NCBI GenBank assembly: GCA_037127315.1
Contig: JBBBDQ010000350.1
Span: forward strand, 3,066,501-3,130,500
DNA: 64,000 bases
Reading direction: 5' to 3'
Source of the DNA: Ascarosepion bandense
Lineage: Eukaryota; Mollusca; Cephalopoda; Sepiida; Sepiidae
The notes beneath the pieces were generated by a model. It saw nothing but the letters and a program-made list of their open reading frames with translations. It searched no databases and was not told the DNA's origin. Below are positions 1 to 10,685 of the stretch, piece after piece. Each line of letters begins with the position of its first letter. Position 1 is the first letter of the stretch. A program made the position numbers and the translations under genes.

Positions 1-197
1 CTGCATCACTACACACAGTCCCAATTTTTTCTGATTATATGTCATAATCAGAAAAAGAAAAATAAGGATTGTTTCTTAACACTTTAGTATTCTACATGCA
101 CAAACCCACCTGGTAAATATTGGCTCTCAAAATCTCAGCTTGCACAATTTTCTGTTTTATATGTGATGATGTCGTCATATTATAGCAGAGTATAGTA

Positions 198-488
198 GGA
201 TGTGCGTTGTGGTACAGTGGATATCAGCTGGGAATGAGAAATCGGGGAGCCGAGTTCAAATTCCAGTTGAATTCCTTGCATTCACTTATGTGCAAATATC
301 TTTGGGAAAGGTGTTAATCCGTCTCTTTCCTCTAGTTATGGGTTAAATAATAGGACAAATTGGGTAACCAGTCTATCACAGAAAGTAATGGCAATCTACT
401 GCGCGATAATCTTCTGCCCGGTCAGTCATGTCTCTTTCAAGACATGATCGCCCAAAGCGTGTATCACGTATGGCACTTCATTGATTGA
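198..488 (+). mobile_element. tRNA-derived SINE, full length (family A)
   Basis: This is a complete member of the window's commonest repeat. Box A (tggtacagtgg, from 210) and box B (gttcaaattc, 254-263) form a tRNA-like pol III promoter. The body carries the family words ttgggaaaggt, ggacaaattggg and gcccggtcagtcatgtctc, and the copy ends in a degenerate ACTGACTGA tail (cttcattgattga). It encodes no protein and would depend on a LINE reverse transcriptase. It is directly followed by a ~120-bp module that also follows the SINE copy at 2921. Family identity is seen by comparing about 20 copies in the window. Assignment to the cephalopod OR-type SINEs is from memory of those families. Confidence 0.85.
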
Positions 489-609
489 ATATAATAGTTG
501 AAATCATGATAAAGGCTTCTACTGGTCATAAAGTGGGGATCGGTTTTCTATTTTTATGAAGTAATAGACTGACCCCCACTAATTACTACTTAATATTATA
601 ATACATCTC
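489..609 (+). repeat. SINE-associated 3' module, copy 1
   Basis: This stretch directly follows the SINE at 198-488 and closely matches 3175-3301, which follows another SINE of the same family. Shared words include aaagtggggatcggtttt and ccactaattactacttaat. The interior can fold because ggggatc near its start faces gatcccc/gacccccac later. It may be a 3' extension of a SINE subfamily or a transduced flank. Confidence 0.75.
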
Positions 610-794
610 TTCTGCCTCTAGCAATGGGTCAAATAACAGGACAGATTGGGTTCTATAGTCTTGGCTGGCAACCAGTTTACTGCAGAAAGTAATGGCAACC
701 TACTGTGGGATAATCTTTTGCCCAGTCAGTCATGTCTCTTTGGAGACATGATCGCCCAAGTGTGTATCACGTATGGCACTAAACTGATTGACTG
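610..794 (+). mobile_element. Family A SINE, 3' part only
   Basis: The copy begins in the middle of the SINE body (tctagcaatgggtcaaat) and runs to the actgattgactga tail. The tRNA-like head is missing. It abuts the preceding module and the next SINE, so three SINE pieces lie head to tail in about 870 bp. Confidence 0.8.
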
Positions 795-800
795 ATACAT

Positions 801-1060
801 GGATGTGCATTGTTGAGCAGTCAATATAATCTTGAAACAAGAAACTGGAGAGCTAAGTTCGAATTTGTTGCATTCACTTACGTGCGAATACCCTTGAAAA
901 AGATAATACTCTTGTTTCTCCTTCCAGCTATGGGTTAAATAGCAAGGCAGTTTGCATTCTATAGCCTTGGTTGGCAATAATTCTACCACAGAAAGCACTG
1001 GCAAACTACTGCAGGAAAATCCTCTGAAGCATGTATCACCTATGCCATTTAACTGACTGA
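801..1060 (+). mobile_element. Family A SINE, diverged full-length copy
   Basis: The head starts ggatgtgcattgttgagcag; box A is damaged but box B (gttcgaattt) is readable. The body and the aactgactga tail follow. It has diverged more from the consensus than the copy at 198, with several small deletions including loss of the cagtcatgtctc segment. Confidence 0.8.
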
Positions 1061-1269
1061 TGCATGGGGGAGTTTCCAGCAGGTTGAATGTTGAAGAGTT
1101 ATAAAATCATAAACAAGATAATTTTAAACATTTCTATTGGTTTAAATGTTTACAAGACAGACGCTAAGAACTTGGACTTTAATCACTCCTCTACTCCAAT
1201 AGTGTCCATGTATTTAAGAGGATATGAACATCCCATTCCTGTAGATATGTAGTTATATAACAGAAAATG

Positions 1270-2250
1270 TATTTGTAGGGAATTTTTTATTAAAAAGTCT
1301 GCAACTGAGATCTTGTTGAGACTTATGGCAACAATATCCTGTCAGAAACAACATGCAGAAATTGGTTTAGATATTTAAAAAATAATGATTTTGATGACGA
1401 AGATGAATGTCCCGATGAACCAAAAAAGTTTAAGTACGAAGAATTAGAGGAATTAATTCATGATGACTCATGTTAGGCACACGCTGAACTTGCAGAATCA
1501 TTAAAAGTTGATCACAACAGTTCCAAATGTTTGAAAGCATTAGGAATATTTCAAAAGCAAGGACATTGGGTGCTGTACGAGTTGTAGCCAAGAGATGTCA
1601 AATGGTGTCTTGTCATGTGTGAACAGCTGCTTAAATGACAGAAACGTTTTTTTGCATCATATGGCCGGTGATGAAATGTGGATACACTACGATAACCCTA
1701 AGCATAGAAGATTGTTGGGTAAGCCCAGTCAACATCAGTGACAAAGCCAATATCCATAGTTTTGCTCTATATTTGGTGGGATCAGCTGGGTGTAGTACAT
1801 CACAGGAGATCGCTATCAACTACAATTGATGCACTTGAGCTGAGCATTACAGAAAACACAGCTGCTATATGAGCAGAGACAAAAAGTAACTTTGCAACAT
1901 GGCAATACTAGGCCACATGTTGCAAAATGGGTGAAGATCTACTTGGAAATGCTTAAATGGGAAGTCTTACTCCGCCCACCATATTTACCAGTCATTGCCT
2001 CATCTGATTATCACTTGTTCTGATCGATGGCACATGGCATGGCTGAGTAGCACTTTCATTCTTATGAAGATGTCAAAAAAATGGGTTGACTTGTGGTTAG
2101 CTTCAAAAGACGTGTCGTTTTTTTCCAACGTGGAATTCAAATGCTACCAGAAAGATGGAAAAAGTAGTGGCTAGTGATGGACAATACTTTCAGTGACATG
2201 TTTTGTTACTAATTGTCGTAAATAAAACATTACTTTTCATAAAAAATCAG
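1270..2250 (+). pseudogene. Decayed mariner transposase relic
   Basis: Translated in shifting frames, this stretch follows a mariner transposase from N-terminal helix-turn-helix to C-terminus. Recognisable pieces are CRNWFRYLK near 1350, LKALGIFQKQGHWV near 1535, DEMWIHYDNPK near 1670, RPHVAKWVKIYLE near 1910 and SSDYHLF near 2005, ending EKVVASDGQYF near 2185. The family uses three catalytic acidic residues (DD34D). The first Asp survives in DEMWIHYD, the second is Gly (QHGNTRPHV instead of QHDN), and the third survives in SDYHLF. Several stops and frameshifts break the frame, so no active protein can be made. Terminal inverted repeats were not located with confidence. Confidence 0.88.
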
Positions 2251-2920
2251 CAAGAACTTATTCAAGGTCCTAATATATAATCAGAATAAGGCAATAGCAA
2301 TAACTTTTTGGATTCACTTTGAATCAGTACAAATCAAAGTTTGTATTTGTTCAATAAATCCTGAATGTCAATATGACAAATGGTAAATAACTTATTTAAT
2401 ATCTCAATATTTAGATTTTATTTTAGAAACAAATTTTCAACCTGACCTTAGCATGTGTATAAACAATTTCAATTTCTAGTTCCTTCTAGAAATATAAATA
2501 ACTTCCTTTTTTTCCTCTTCCATTTCCGTAATACAAACAACAAACCCATTTCCTAGTCCCCAACCTAACTGGCAAATTGAGGCTTAATTTGTAACTCTTG
2601 ACATTTCACCTCAGTCAAAAGGATTTTCTGTCAGGTTAGAACGATTGGAGTAGGGATATATGAACAGGGATGACACAGGACAAACAATTTGTAAGATATT
2701 TCTCAGTAAAAAAAACAAAAAAAAACATGGCAAACTTCATAAAGGCCAGATTAATTTACCAATATTTTAAGATTAAGTTTTGCCAGGTCTCAAGTTTGTC
2801 AGAGAAAGAGGGACTCACATCTTCCATGGCTTTTGGTTTTCTGCTAAAACTGAATGGCATTATTTCATTCTGAAATTGAATATTTTTATTCCTGAAATCA
2901 ATCAGATAAGTATTGAATTC

Positions 2921-3174
2921 AGTTCGAATTCCAGTTGAATTCTCTGCATTCACTTACACGCAAATGCTCTTGGGAAAGGTATTAATCCATCTCTTCCCTC
3001 CAGTTATGGGTTAAATAACAAGAGAGATTGGGTTCTACAGCCATGGCTGGCAACCAATCTACCGCAGAAATTAATGACAACCTACTGCAGGATTATGTTC
3101 TGCCCAGTCAGATGTGTATCAAAAGAGACATGATCGCCCCAGCATGTATTACATATGGCACTTAACTGACTGAC
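2921..3174 (+). mobile_element. Family A SINE lacking the box A half
   Basis: The copy starts at box B (gttcgaattcc) and runs through the body to cttaactgactga. The 5' truncation is what incomplete target-primed reverse transcription would produce. It is followed by the same extra module as the copy at 198. Confidence 0.82.
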
Positions 3175-3301
3175 CGAATATAATAGTTGGAATAATGATT
3201 AAGGCTTCTGCTGGTCATAAAGTGGGGATCGGTTTTCTATTGTTATGAAGTAATAAAGTGATCCCCCACTAATTACTACTTAATAATATAATACATCTCT
3301 T
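3175..3301 (+). repeat. SINE-associated 3' module, copy 2
   Basis: This stretch is about 90 percent identical by eye to 489-609, including the order of all shared words. In both places it starts right after the SINE tail (gaatataatagttg) and ends at aatacatctctt. Sequence beyond that point differs between the two sites. Confidence 0.75.
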
Positions 3302-4326
3302 AAATTTTGAGCCACTTAATTTTTATATTAGTTAAAAGCAAAACTCCTTGGATAATTTAAATCAATTTGTCTTTGTACCAAAAAGCTTAGTTACCAAAAA
3401 ACGGCTATGAATCGTAAAATAAAACATGCAATAAAACCTAGACATTATTTAATTAGAAAGGCTTTTAATTATTTTATGATTAAGATATATTAAGAAAAAA
3501 AACTTTTTTTGATGAATGAATTTTTACAAAGAACTGTTTTCATTTTTCTTTAATTTTAATTAGAAAAATTTATTAAATTTTAAATCTTAAATTTCTGCAT
3601 TACTTTGTGCTGGTTATGTGATATTATTATTAAGTAAAAACTATTAATCATAAATGGAAAAGCTTAGTACAATTCATTGAACACCAATATTTTAAAAAGA
3701 ATTTTGACATTTTTTATGTGTGTATACACATGCCAATTTTGGTAAATATAGACATCTATACACAACATTATTTTATATAATAAGAATAATAACTATAGTT
3801 AATTTAAAGCCAAAGTGCCTAAAATTTAATAAAATATTAAATTACAGAAAATATTTTCCTAAATTTTAAAGATTACTGATTATTTGAAAATTATATATAA
3901 AAAAAAAGGTGCTCATGTTATATTCCTTAAGTATATTTTAAAGATATATCCAACATAGAAAAACATTAGATAAACTTCATGCATTGAAGCCATCCTCACC
4001 TAAAATAAACTGCTGCTACTGCAGTGTTAAAAATGCATTTCTGCAATATTTTAAATGTAAATAATATTTGTTGTTTCAAGTTAGATTAATTAAACTTTAA
4101 ATCAGCTAATACTCTTCAAATAAATTTCAGAAAAGTATATTTTTGAAAGATTTTTGTGATAAACAGAATTACAATAGGATGAAAGATGGCTAAAATGTCA
4201 CAAAAATCAGTGAATGCTTTTGATTTCAAAACAAAATTTTCCTTCTTGACAATTTAAATGACTTTTTTAAATGATGTGAAGTATTTTGCTTATTGGGAAT
4301 ATTAAATTTAATCTATCAGCTAGAAA
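3302..4326. repeat. AT-rich dispersed repeat, copy 1 (about 3800-4290)
   Basis: No gene is visible in this very AT-rich interval. From about 3800 to 4290 it shares an ordered series of words with 41115-41470, including aacattagataaac, gttaaaaa(t)gcatttctgcaatatt, aataatatttgttg/tttc and actttaaatcagc. It is therefore an old interspersed repeat with at least two copies here. Its class is unknown: I see no terminal repeats, coding sequence or pol III boxes. Confidence 0.6.
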
Positions 4327-4630
4327 TCTAAACTTATTTATAAATGGAACTTTGTGTGTGTGTCCCCATTACCTATAGACTTTGAAACGGCTGAACCGAT
4401 TTTCTTGAAAATTTACACAGTTGTACTATAAGCATCTGCGAGTGTTCTTAACTAGGTTTTGTGTCGACGTACCCCCAATAAATATTGAAAATCAATAATC
4501 AAAAAAAAAAAACGGGTTATAGAAGGAGAGGTCCGATTTTAATCAGATTTGATACACTCATAGACAAAGACATAAGAAATGATATTCAGAAGTTTCAAGG
4601 TTGCAGTTCTTACAATAGTGCAGAAACTCG

Positions 4631-4670
<40 letters not shown>

Positions 4671-5059
4671 GCAAGATGTTTGTGTGTGTGTCTGTTTATC
4701 TGCCTGTATGTCTGTATTTTTTTTCGGCCCTGTTATTTTAGTTTTTGCTTCAGATTTGGCTCTAAGTCGGTATAATTGTAGTTCTTAGTCTCAACCATGA
4801 TCCATGATACAATTTACTCAGAAGACTTATTTAGCCTTCAAAATTCAGTTTACAATGAAAAACTTATTTGATATCGATAGCAGGAAATCAAAATTTGACT
4901 TACATCCATTCATTTTTCTTTCAGTCTACGATTTTGCTTTAACTGGAAACAACTATTGCTTTTTAGTCTTTTGTGCCAACGTCCAAAGAGTGAGCTCCAG
5001 GACCATGGATTAGTTTTAAAGCTTTCATTACACCCGAGCAACGTCGGTTATACTGCTAG
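4327..5059 (+). mobile_element. Non-autonomous Helitron, copy 1
   Basis: The element begins with TC (TCTAAACTTATTTATAAATG) and ends with CTAG, with A on the left flank and T on the right, as expected for Helitron insertion between A and T with no target duplication. A GC-rich hairpin-like segment (cacccgagcaacgtcggtt) lies about 10 nt before CTAG. The 5' part contains gaaacggctgaaccgatttt, a motif also seen in insect and mollusc Helitron-like elements. A (TA)n run and a TG-rich stretch lie in the middle. It encodes neither Rep nor helicase. Three other copies in the window share both ends. This is the longest copy and contains a 3' module shared only with copy 4. Confidence 0.85.
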
Positions 5060-5500
5060 TTAAAAATAAAGTATAAGCTGAAAGATTTTTCATTTTTAAT
5101 AATTCATTTTAAACCTTAGGTATCATAAATCTTTGGAAGTAACTAGAATGTTACCAATTTTTAATGTTATATTTCTTTATTAAAAAAAATATTTTCTGGC
5201 AGCAATTTACTGACAAATCATTGACTGTTGTCTCTTATTTCAGTGTTAAGTAGAACCTCAGCAAAAAAAAAAAACGTGTTCTTTCCTGATTGGCATATTC
5301 TATATCCTTTGAGTAAAGCAATGGTCAGCCTGCTGTTTTAGCAGACCATAAGCATATTAGTTCAGTCTTCACTGAGCACACTCATGGTTTTATACCAAAC
5401 ATATTCTACTTATTTACAACAAATAGGTCAATACAAATTCCATATGAAAGGCAAGGAATATATAATAGAGAAAAACTAAATTTCTTCATAACTTTTTTTA
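5060..5500. other. AT-rich DNA without recognised features
   Basis: No coding, RNA or terminal-repeat signal was found. The stretch around 5092-5130 (attcattttaaaccttagg) resembles 41560-41590 and may be the far side of the dispersed repeat that the Helitron interrupts. Confidence 0.4.
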
Positions 5501-5504
5501 AAAC

Positions 5505-5640
5505 AAATTTAATTCTTCTATGTGCAGTGTCCCTTAAGGACATTAACAATCATAGTTCTCCACAGTTTCCTGTCCTTTTTATGATAGATATTTCAATTTA
5601 TGGCCCATTCTTTGGATTTCATAAATCCCCTATTTTTAAC
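5505..5640 (-). pseudogene. LINE 3'-end fragment (family L2x)
   Basis: Read on the minus strand, this matches the C-terminal end of the reverse-transcriptase ORF of the LINE family that also appears at 7.6-8.0 and 37.3-38.3 kb, where the protein ends in a stretch like WRAMIAxVLKGHGT. Here cattaacaatcatagttctccacag is its degraded antisense form. The fragment is short and broken, and boundaries are approximate. Confidence 0.55.
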
Positions 5641-5649
5641 TCTGTAAAT

Positions 5650-6940
5650 CCCAAACTTGAGATCCTCAGCTAAAATATAATGCATAAATATGTAGTTAAA
5701 AAGAATTTTGAATCAAGAAACTCCATCAGATTTCTTTTGCTTGTATTTCTTTAATCTTAAGTTTAGTCACTTTATTTACAATATTAGTAATAGTAGTAGT
5801 AATATTATCTTTAATTTTTATTAGAGGAAGCATTGTCACCTATTATTCATTAGTATTTTTTTCATCTTAATTGCATTTGCTTTTCATTAACAAAAAAAAA
5901 AAAAAAAAAGAAAAAATGATAAACATACTTCTAAAAGTAAAAGAAATGTTAGTTTGGATTTCACTGAGAGAATATTTATAATCAGTGCTGTTTATCTGTA
6001 AACATAGATGGAGTAGTTGCAGTCAATGAAAGAAATATATTTCTAAATATTAATGGGTGACAATGTTTTTTGTCTAATAAAGTCAATGATACTATGCAGC
6101 CAAACTCATCAACCTGTAAACAAATTAAAATGAAGTTCCAAATTTTACCAAAATTTTTATTTTAATTTTAATTTTTTTTTTTTACACATTAAAAGGAACT
6201 AAAACTTTCTTCTAAAAATTGTTTATATTTTTTAATAAATGAGTCATTCATAATTGCCTGTGGTTATTTCTTTGTGATTGTAAGAGGAGAAATTTTGCAG
6301 ACTTATAAAGATTGTTTTTAAATATCATCTAATATACAGTTGGTAAAAGAGGAAAATGAAAAAAATACAAGAGAGGGACATTTAAAAAAAAAAATAAATA
6401 AATAAATAAACTGTACACTCATCTAAGAAAAAAATATAAATAAATAAAAAAATAAAAAATTATCTGAGACAATCTAGAATATAAACCAGGATATTTTGGT
6501 AAAGCATTTAAAGATAACACCTGGAACTGTTATATTTTTGTATTATGTTATGTTTACATGGATATTTATTGTAATTTTTTTTTCTAATTGGAAAAAAAAA
6601 AAAAAAAAAAAAGAAATAATTAAAACAAAATTGACAACCTCAGTAAAAATACCTGTGGAAAAGTAACCATGATTCCAAGAACTATTCAGGTGACTGTCCT
6701 TTGATGCCGAGCTAATTTTTGGTCATATTTCAATAGATTATGCCAACTAAAAATATTAGTTTCATTTTTACTTTTTAAGACCACCACCTTATTAGTAAAA
6801 ATAAGTAAAAAATATAAATATCAAAGCGTGGGTAGGTCCTGGGGAAGAAGAAAAGGTTACCAGGTGTATCTGAGAAAATAAAGATTATATTGTTCATTTT
6901 TATCACATTTTTTTTATAATTAAAAAAATCATAAATCTAA
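5650..6940. other. AT-rich unique DNA with poly(A) and AAAT runs
   Basis: The interval holds a poly(A) run near 5892, an (AAAT)n patch near 6395-6460 and a poly(A) run near 6592. I see no gene, RNA or element boundaries. Confidence 0.5.
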
Positions 6941-6949
6941 TAGTTAAAA

Positions 6950-8005
6950 GAATAATGAAAATCTATCTTGGTTCATTAGAAACAAAGAAAAGAGTACTGG
7001 ATTGCTACCCATCCTCTTATACAGGGTGGGGCAGAGCAACTTGTTTATTTGAATTTGGTGCCCTGAAGCGATGGTTGCTTTGAGAATAGTGGGGAGGGGC
7101 TTATTCAAGAGTGCGGGATTTAAAGTTTGTTCCAGCAGGATGGTGCCACACATTGCATGTGTCAATAACAGTTTTGCAGCAGAACTTTCTAGGACACCTC
7201 ATTTCTTTGAGGGGCCATCTGCATTGGCCAGCATGATCCCTTGATTTATCACCCTGTGACTATTTTCTATGGGGCTACCTGAAGTCAATTGTTTACAACG
7301 ATTGTCCTAACACCCTGGCTCACCTGAAGAACAACATTCATCAAGCTGTCACCAACATACCTACTGATATGCTGGAAAGAGTTGACCAAAACTTCAGAGT
7401 ACGATTAACCCAGTGTATTGAGCAGAATGGACGCCATCTGACTGATGACATCTTTAAAGCTTGTAAAACATAAAATTTAAATGTTGTAATTGATGCCGTT
7501 TAAAGAGTTACATGTATATCTGCATCACTTTTGTTTTATTTGTTATTCCAAATAAGCAAGTTGCTCTGCCTCACCCTGTATGGCAATGAATGTTGGACAA
7601 TCCCTCCTGCTCTGAAAGAGGAGAAAACTGAAAGCGACAGAAATATGTTTCTATAAAAGTATTCCATTGATGGAACAAGTAAGAAACGAGCAAGTCTTAA
7701 ATGGCAACAAAAAAGGACACATGCTCTGAATCAAGAAGAGATAGCTGAAATTCTTTCAACATTTGAGGAAAGATAGCAGGGAAAACTTAAATCTCACATG
7801 GCATATTAAGGGTAAGAGTGATACGGGAAGACCATGATCCACCTACCTGATGAGCTTATGTGAACTGATGGTGGAATGGTTGGGGAGAGGATGCTGTAGC
7901 AAAATGAGAATAACTGCTAAGTGCCAAAGAGGATAGGAACTTGTGGAGAGCCATGACATCTCATGTACTGAAGGGGCACGGCACATAGATGATCAAGGTG
8001 AGAAA
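6950..8005 (+). pseudogene. LINE reverse-transcriptase C-terminal relic (L2x), split by a mariner
   Basis: Left of the mariner the frame reads KRVLDCYPSSY and right of it YGNECWTIPPALKEE. Together they form the usual LINE sequence LxCYxxSxLLYGSECWT, which shows that the mariner landed inside a pre-existing LINE. The right part continues to 8005 and ends in the family's terminal sequence (gagccatgacatctcatgta, then aaggggcacggcacatag). Stops and frameshifts are present, so this is a dead 5'-truncated insertion. Confidence 0.75.
7022..7578 (+). mobile_element. Internally deleted mariner-like transposon with intact TIRs
   Basis: Terminal inverted repeats are clear: the left end reads CAGGGTGGGGCAGAGCAACT and the right end is its complement with one or two changes. 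TA dinucleotides at 7020-7021 and 7579-7580 are the expected target-site duplication. The interior keeps the C-terminal half of a transposase, with FQQDGATP-like residues near 7133, LSPCDYFLWGYLKS near 7243 and the C-terminal tail NGRHLTDDIFKA near 7425. The first catalytic block is missing and the frame is broken at 7150-7200. About 560 bp is far below the usual 1.3 kb, so the element is non-autonomous. Confidence 0.9.
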
Positions 8006-8199
8006 AAAATCGACTCATTGAAGTAAGGTTTTAAAATTTCCTTTTATCAAACATTAAAATCACAAGGATGTGTATAATCACTTTGCATTGTTTGGTTACT
8101 TTTCAAAAGAATTCCTAATTCAAACTTGGCTACTGGAATAGGGACTTTCGAACAACTGAGAATTCTGAATTTAATAGTTTGAATTTAAGTTTTGTTTAA

Positions 8200-8705
8200 T
8201 GTCATATCAATCTCTGTGGGTTATTTAATGCCAAAAAGGTAGGGTTTTAAGGTATTTTCTTTAATGTTCAGTTATAGTGAGAAAGTTGATTTAGTCAGAT
8301 TTTAATGAAAATTTGTTTTTATTCTTTTTTATTTTAAAAAACCGAAAATGTCTTCTCATTTTATATTAAAAAATGTTTTGCTGAGAATAATTTTTTTTTT
8401 TTAATTCAAAAATGTGTTATGGCAATATTTTTCCATCAAAAATGTGTATTTTTTGTATAAAAGTATTTTTATGTATCTATTTCTATAAAAATGTATTTTT
8501 ATATTTTCATAATGTTTTGACCCCAGTTTGAAGGTTAACTTTTTGCACATAGCTGGAACCCTAACAAATGCTATCACTTCGGGTCAGGGTGGACCTGAGA
8601 ACAGCAATAAAGAGGTGGTTCCATGCTCCCCACAATCTCCCAATCAGAGGCCTTGCTGCCAGATGCAGTTTACCGTCATGTCCAGGACCTCTGAATTTAA
8701 TAGAT
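8200..8705 (+). repeat. Interspersed repeat R3, copy 1
   Basis: This stretch matches 61600-61970 in the same orientation. Shared words include gtcatatcaatctc, tttaatgccaaa, ttttgacccc, gaaggttaact, gtggacctg, tccatgctcc, cagaggccttgctgcc and gatgcagtttacc. The repeat is about 400-500 bp, the second half more GC-rich. No TIRs, pol III boxes or ORF are evident, and I cannot name its class. Confidence 0.75.
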
Positions 8706-8863
8706 GGGGGTGGCAAATGCACATTATAGATGTGTGTAAACGTGCTCAATATTGGTGTATGTAAATATAAAAGTGAACATTGAGGTCAACACCCAATCTG
8801 TTTCATGCTTAAACATTATCTTCAGGTTATATATGTTGTTTTAGCTCAACTATTTAGATATGA

Positions 8864-9138
8864 AAATGTGTGTTGTGGTGCAATGGATATTGGCTCAGAA
8901 CGATAAATTGAGGAGCACGAGTTCGAATTCTAGTTTAATTCCCTGCATTCACTTACATGCAAATACCCTTGGAAAGGTATTAATTCATCTCTTCCTTCCA
9001 GTTATGGGTTAAATAACAGGACAGATTGGGTTCTATAGCCTTGGGTGGCAACCAGTCTACCACAGAAAGTAATGGCAATCTACTGTGGGATAGTCTCCTG
9101 CCCAGTCATATATCATGTATGGCACTTAACTGACTGAT
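8864..9138 (+). mobile_element. Family A SINE, full length
   Basis: The head reads tgttgtggtgcaatggatat (box A), then gagttcgaattc (box B), followed by the standard body and aactgactga tail. The segment between cagtca and atcatgtatgg has lost about 30 bp. It lies 4 bp upstream of the foldback element at 9143. Confidence 0.87.
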
Positions 9139-9142
9139 TTAG

Positions 9143-9537
9143 ATATGCTGGCCAATTATGCATTATGGGTAAAGGTCTATTATATTATCTTAATGGTTAT
9201 TGGGTTGGTAGTAATGGTTAAGGTTTCAAATTATTCTTGAGACTATTGAGTAGAAATAATTGTGTATTCCAATGCAGTTTGTAGTTATTTTATCGTGTTG
9301 CTTGTTAAACATTTTTTTTTACTAATTATAAAAATAATTTTTACTCAATAAATTAATAACAAAGAATGAGTAAAAAGTTACCAAGCAACACTATAAAATA
9401 GCTACAAATAATTACATTCAGACCCACAATTATTAATAGCTTTCAGAATAACCATTACTACCAACCCAATAACAATTAAGAAAATATAATAGACCTATTA
9501 CCCATAATGCACCATTGACCAGCATATATAAATAGTG
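9143..9537. mobile_element. Foldback (long inverted repeat) element, about 395 bp
   Basis: The two halves are near-complete inverted copies. The left arm reads atatgctggccaattatgca and the right arm ends with its complement (tgcaccattgaccagcatat). The match continues inward through ggtctattatat, ggttattgggttgg and tagtaatggtt, nearly to the centre around 9340. Arms are about 170 bp with an AT-rich loop, so an RNA copy would form a long hairpin. It carries no transposase. It resembles foldback MITEs, but the terminal motif did not let me assign a superfamily. Confidence 0.82.
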
Positions 9538-9539
9538 GA

Positions 9540-10680
9540 GGCAAAACACAATATACATGGCTTGAAGATTATGTATAGATAGATGTCCAGGTGAAGAAAA
9601 GTAAACATGAGGCTGGTATAAAGTTAGAAACACAAAGAAAACATTGGAGGTAGGATAAAGGAAAAGTACAACGCACACAAAAGATTAAAAATAAAGGATT
9701 TAAACTTAGAATAGAAATGTATGATTAATGTGAGTATAAAAGAAAAACCTTTTACTTCTTTTTAATAAAGACTGGCCAAAAGCCCAATGCTTACTTATAA
9801 CAGTAATCCAATGTGGCCAGAATTTTTTTGAACATTTGGTTTGAGTGGTTATAAATTCTAAGTGTATAATGGAACCAAGTTATGGCCATATTTACAGGTA
9901 ACACTTTAAACCAAGTAGAAAAATACCTAGTTTCACTTAAATCTTACATTTATATGGAGAAAAAAACCTACCCAAATAGGAGATAATTTGGTTTCAATTT
10001 AACTTTATGTCTTTTTAATTAAATGAAATTAGACATAAGGCCATTTTCAAAAGATGGGGGGGGGGACAAAAAAAAAAAGACACAGACACGTTCATGATTA
10101 GGAGATGCCATCAACAAAGTTGTCCAGACCAGAATATTTTTTTTCATACACAAGAGAAGTCTTGAACAGTTCCTGTATAAACCATCTTCCTGAAACCTAA
10201 TCAAATGACATCTTTTAGAATCCCTTCTTTGTAGGAGTCAAAAATTTCCAGCACACCCTTGAATCCACATACATACCATTGTGAAAAGAAAGAGTTTTCT
10301 TATAACAACTATGCATGTTAGGATCAAAGCAGGTATGTTGGCTTTGAAGTATTTAATTTTGATATGTTGATGTTAGCAGTAAAAAGGAAGATTTGATTAA
10401 TTTTGGTAAAAGATCAACTTGTTATGGCGAAGAGACAAAGTCAGGACATTTCTAAAATGACATGGATTATAGGATGATCAGTTGCAATGAGTATCTATCA
10501 ACAGAGAATTGGGGTAAGGGAGACAACATGCATCTATATAAGGCGTTAAGCCACCAAGACTTATTAATGTTAAAAGGGAACAGAGCCAAAGGATCAATGC
10601 CACAATTTACACAGAATAATTGGATCAATGAGTTGGTCATAAGGGCCTGCAAGACTGCTTATCATAACTAAATAGAATAT
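9540..10680. other. Unique AT-rich DNA, no gene seen
   Basis: Only short open frames without recognisable similarity occur here. A poly(G) run at 10055-10063 next to poly(A) is the one compositional oddity. Confidence 0.5.
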
Positions 10681-10685
10681 TTAAA

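Noticed and set aside
4327..5059. Helitron copy 1 read as splitting the dispersed AT-rich repeat (filled versus empty site with 41 kb)
   Set aside because: The flanks resemble 41500-41590, but the alignment in this AT-rich DNA is too loose to place the empty site exactly by eye.
7848..7860. ctgatgagct word resembling a hammerhead core
   Set aside because: It lies in the LINE L2x relic and no GAAA with a pairing stem II follows at the right distance.
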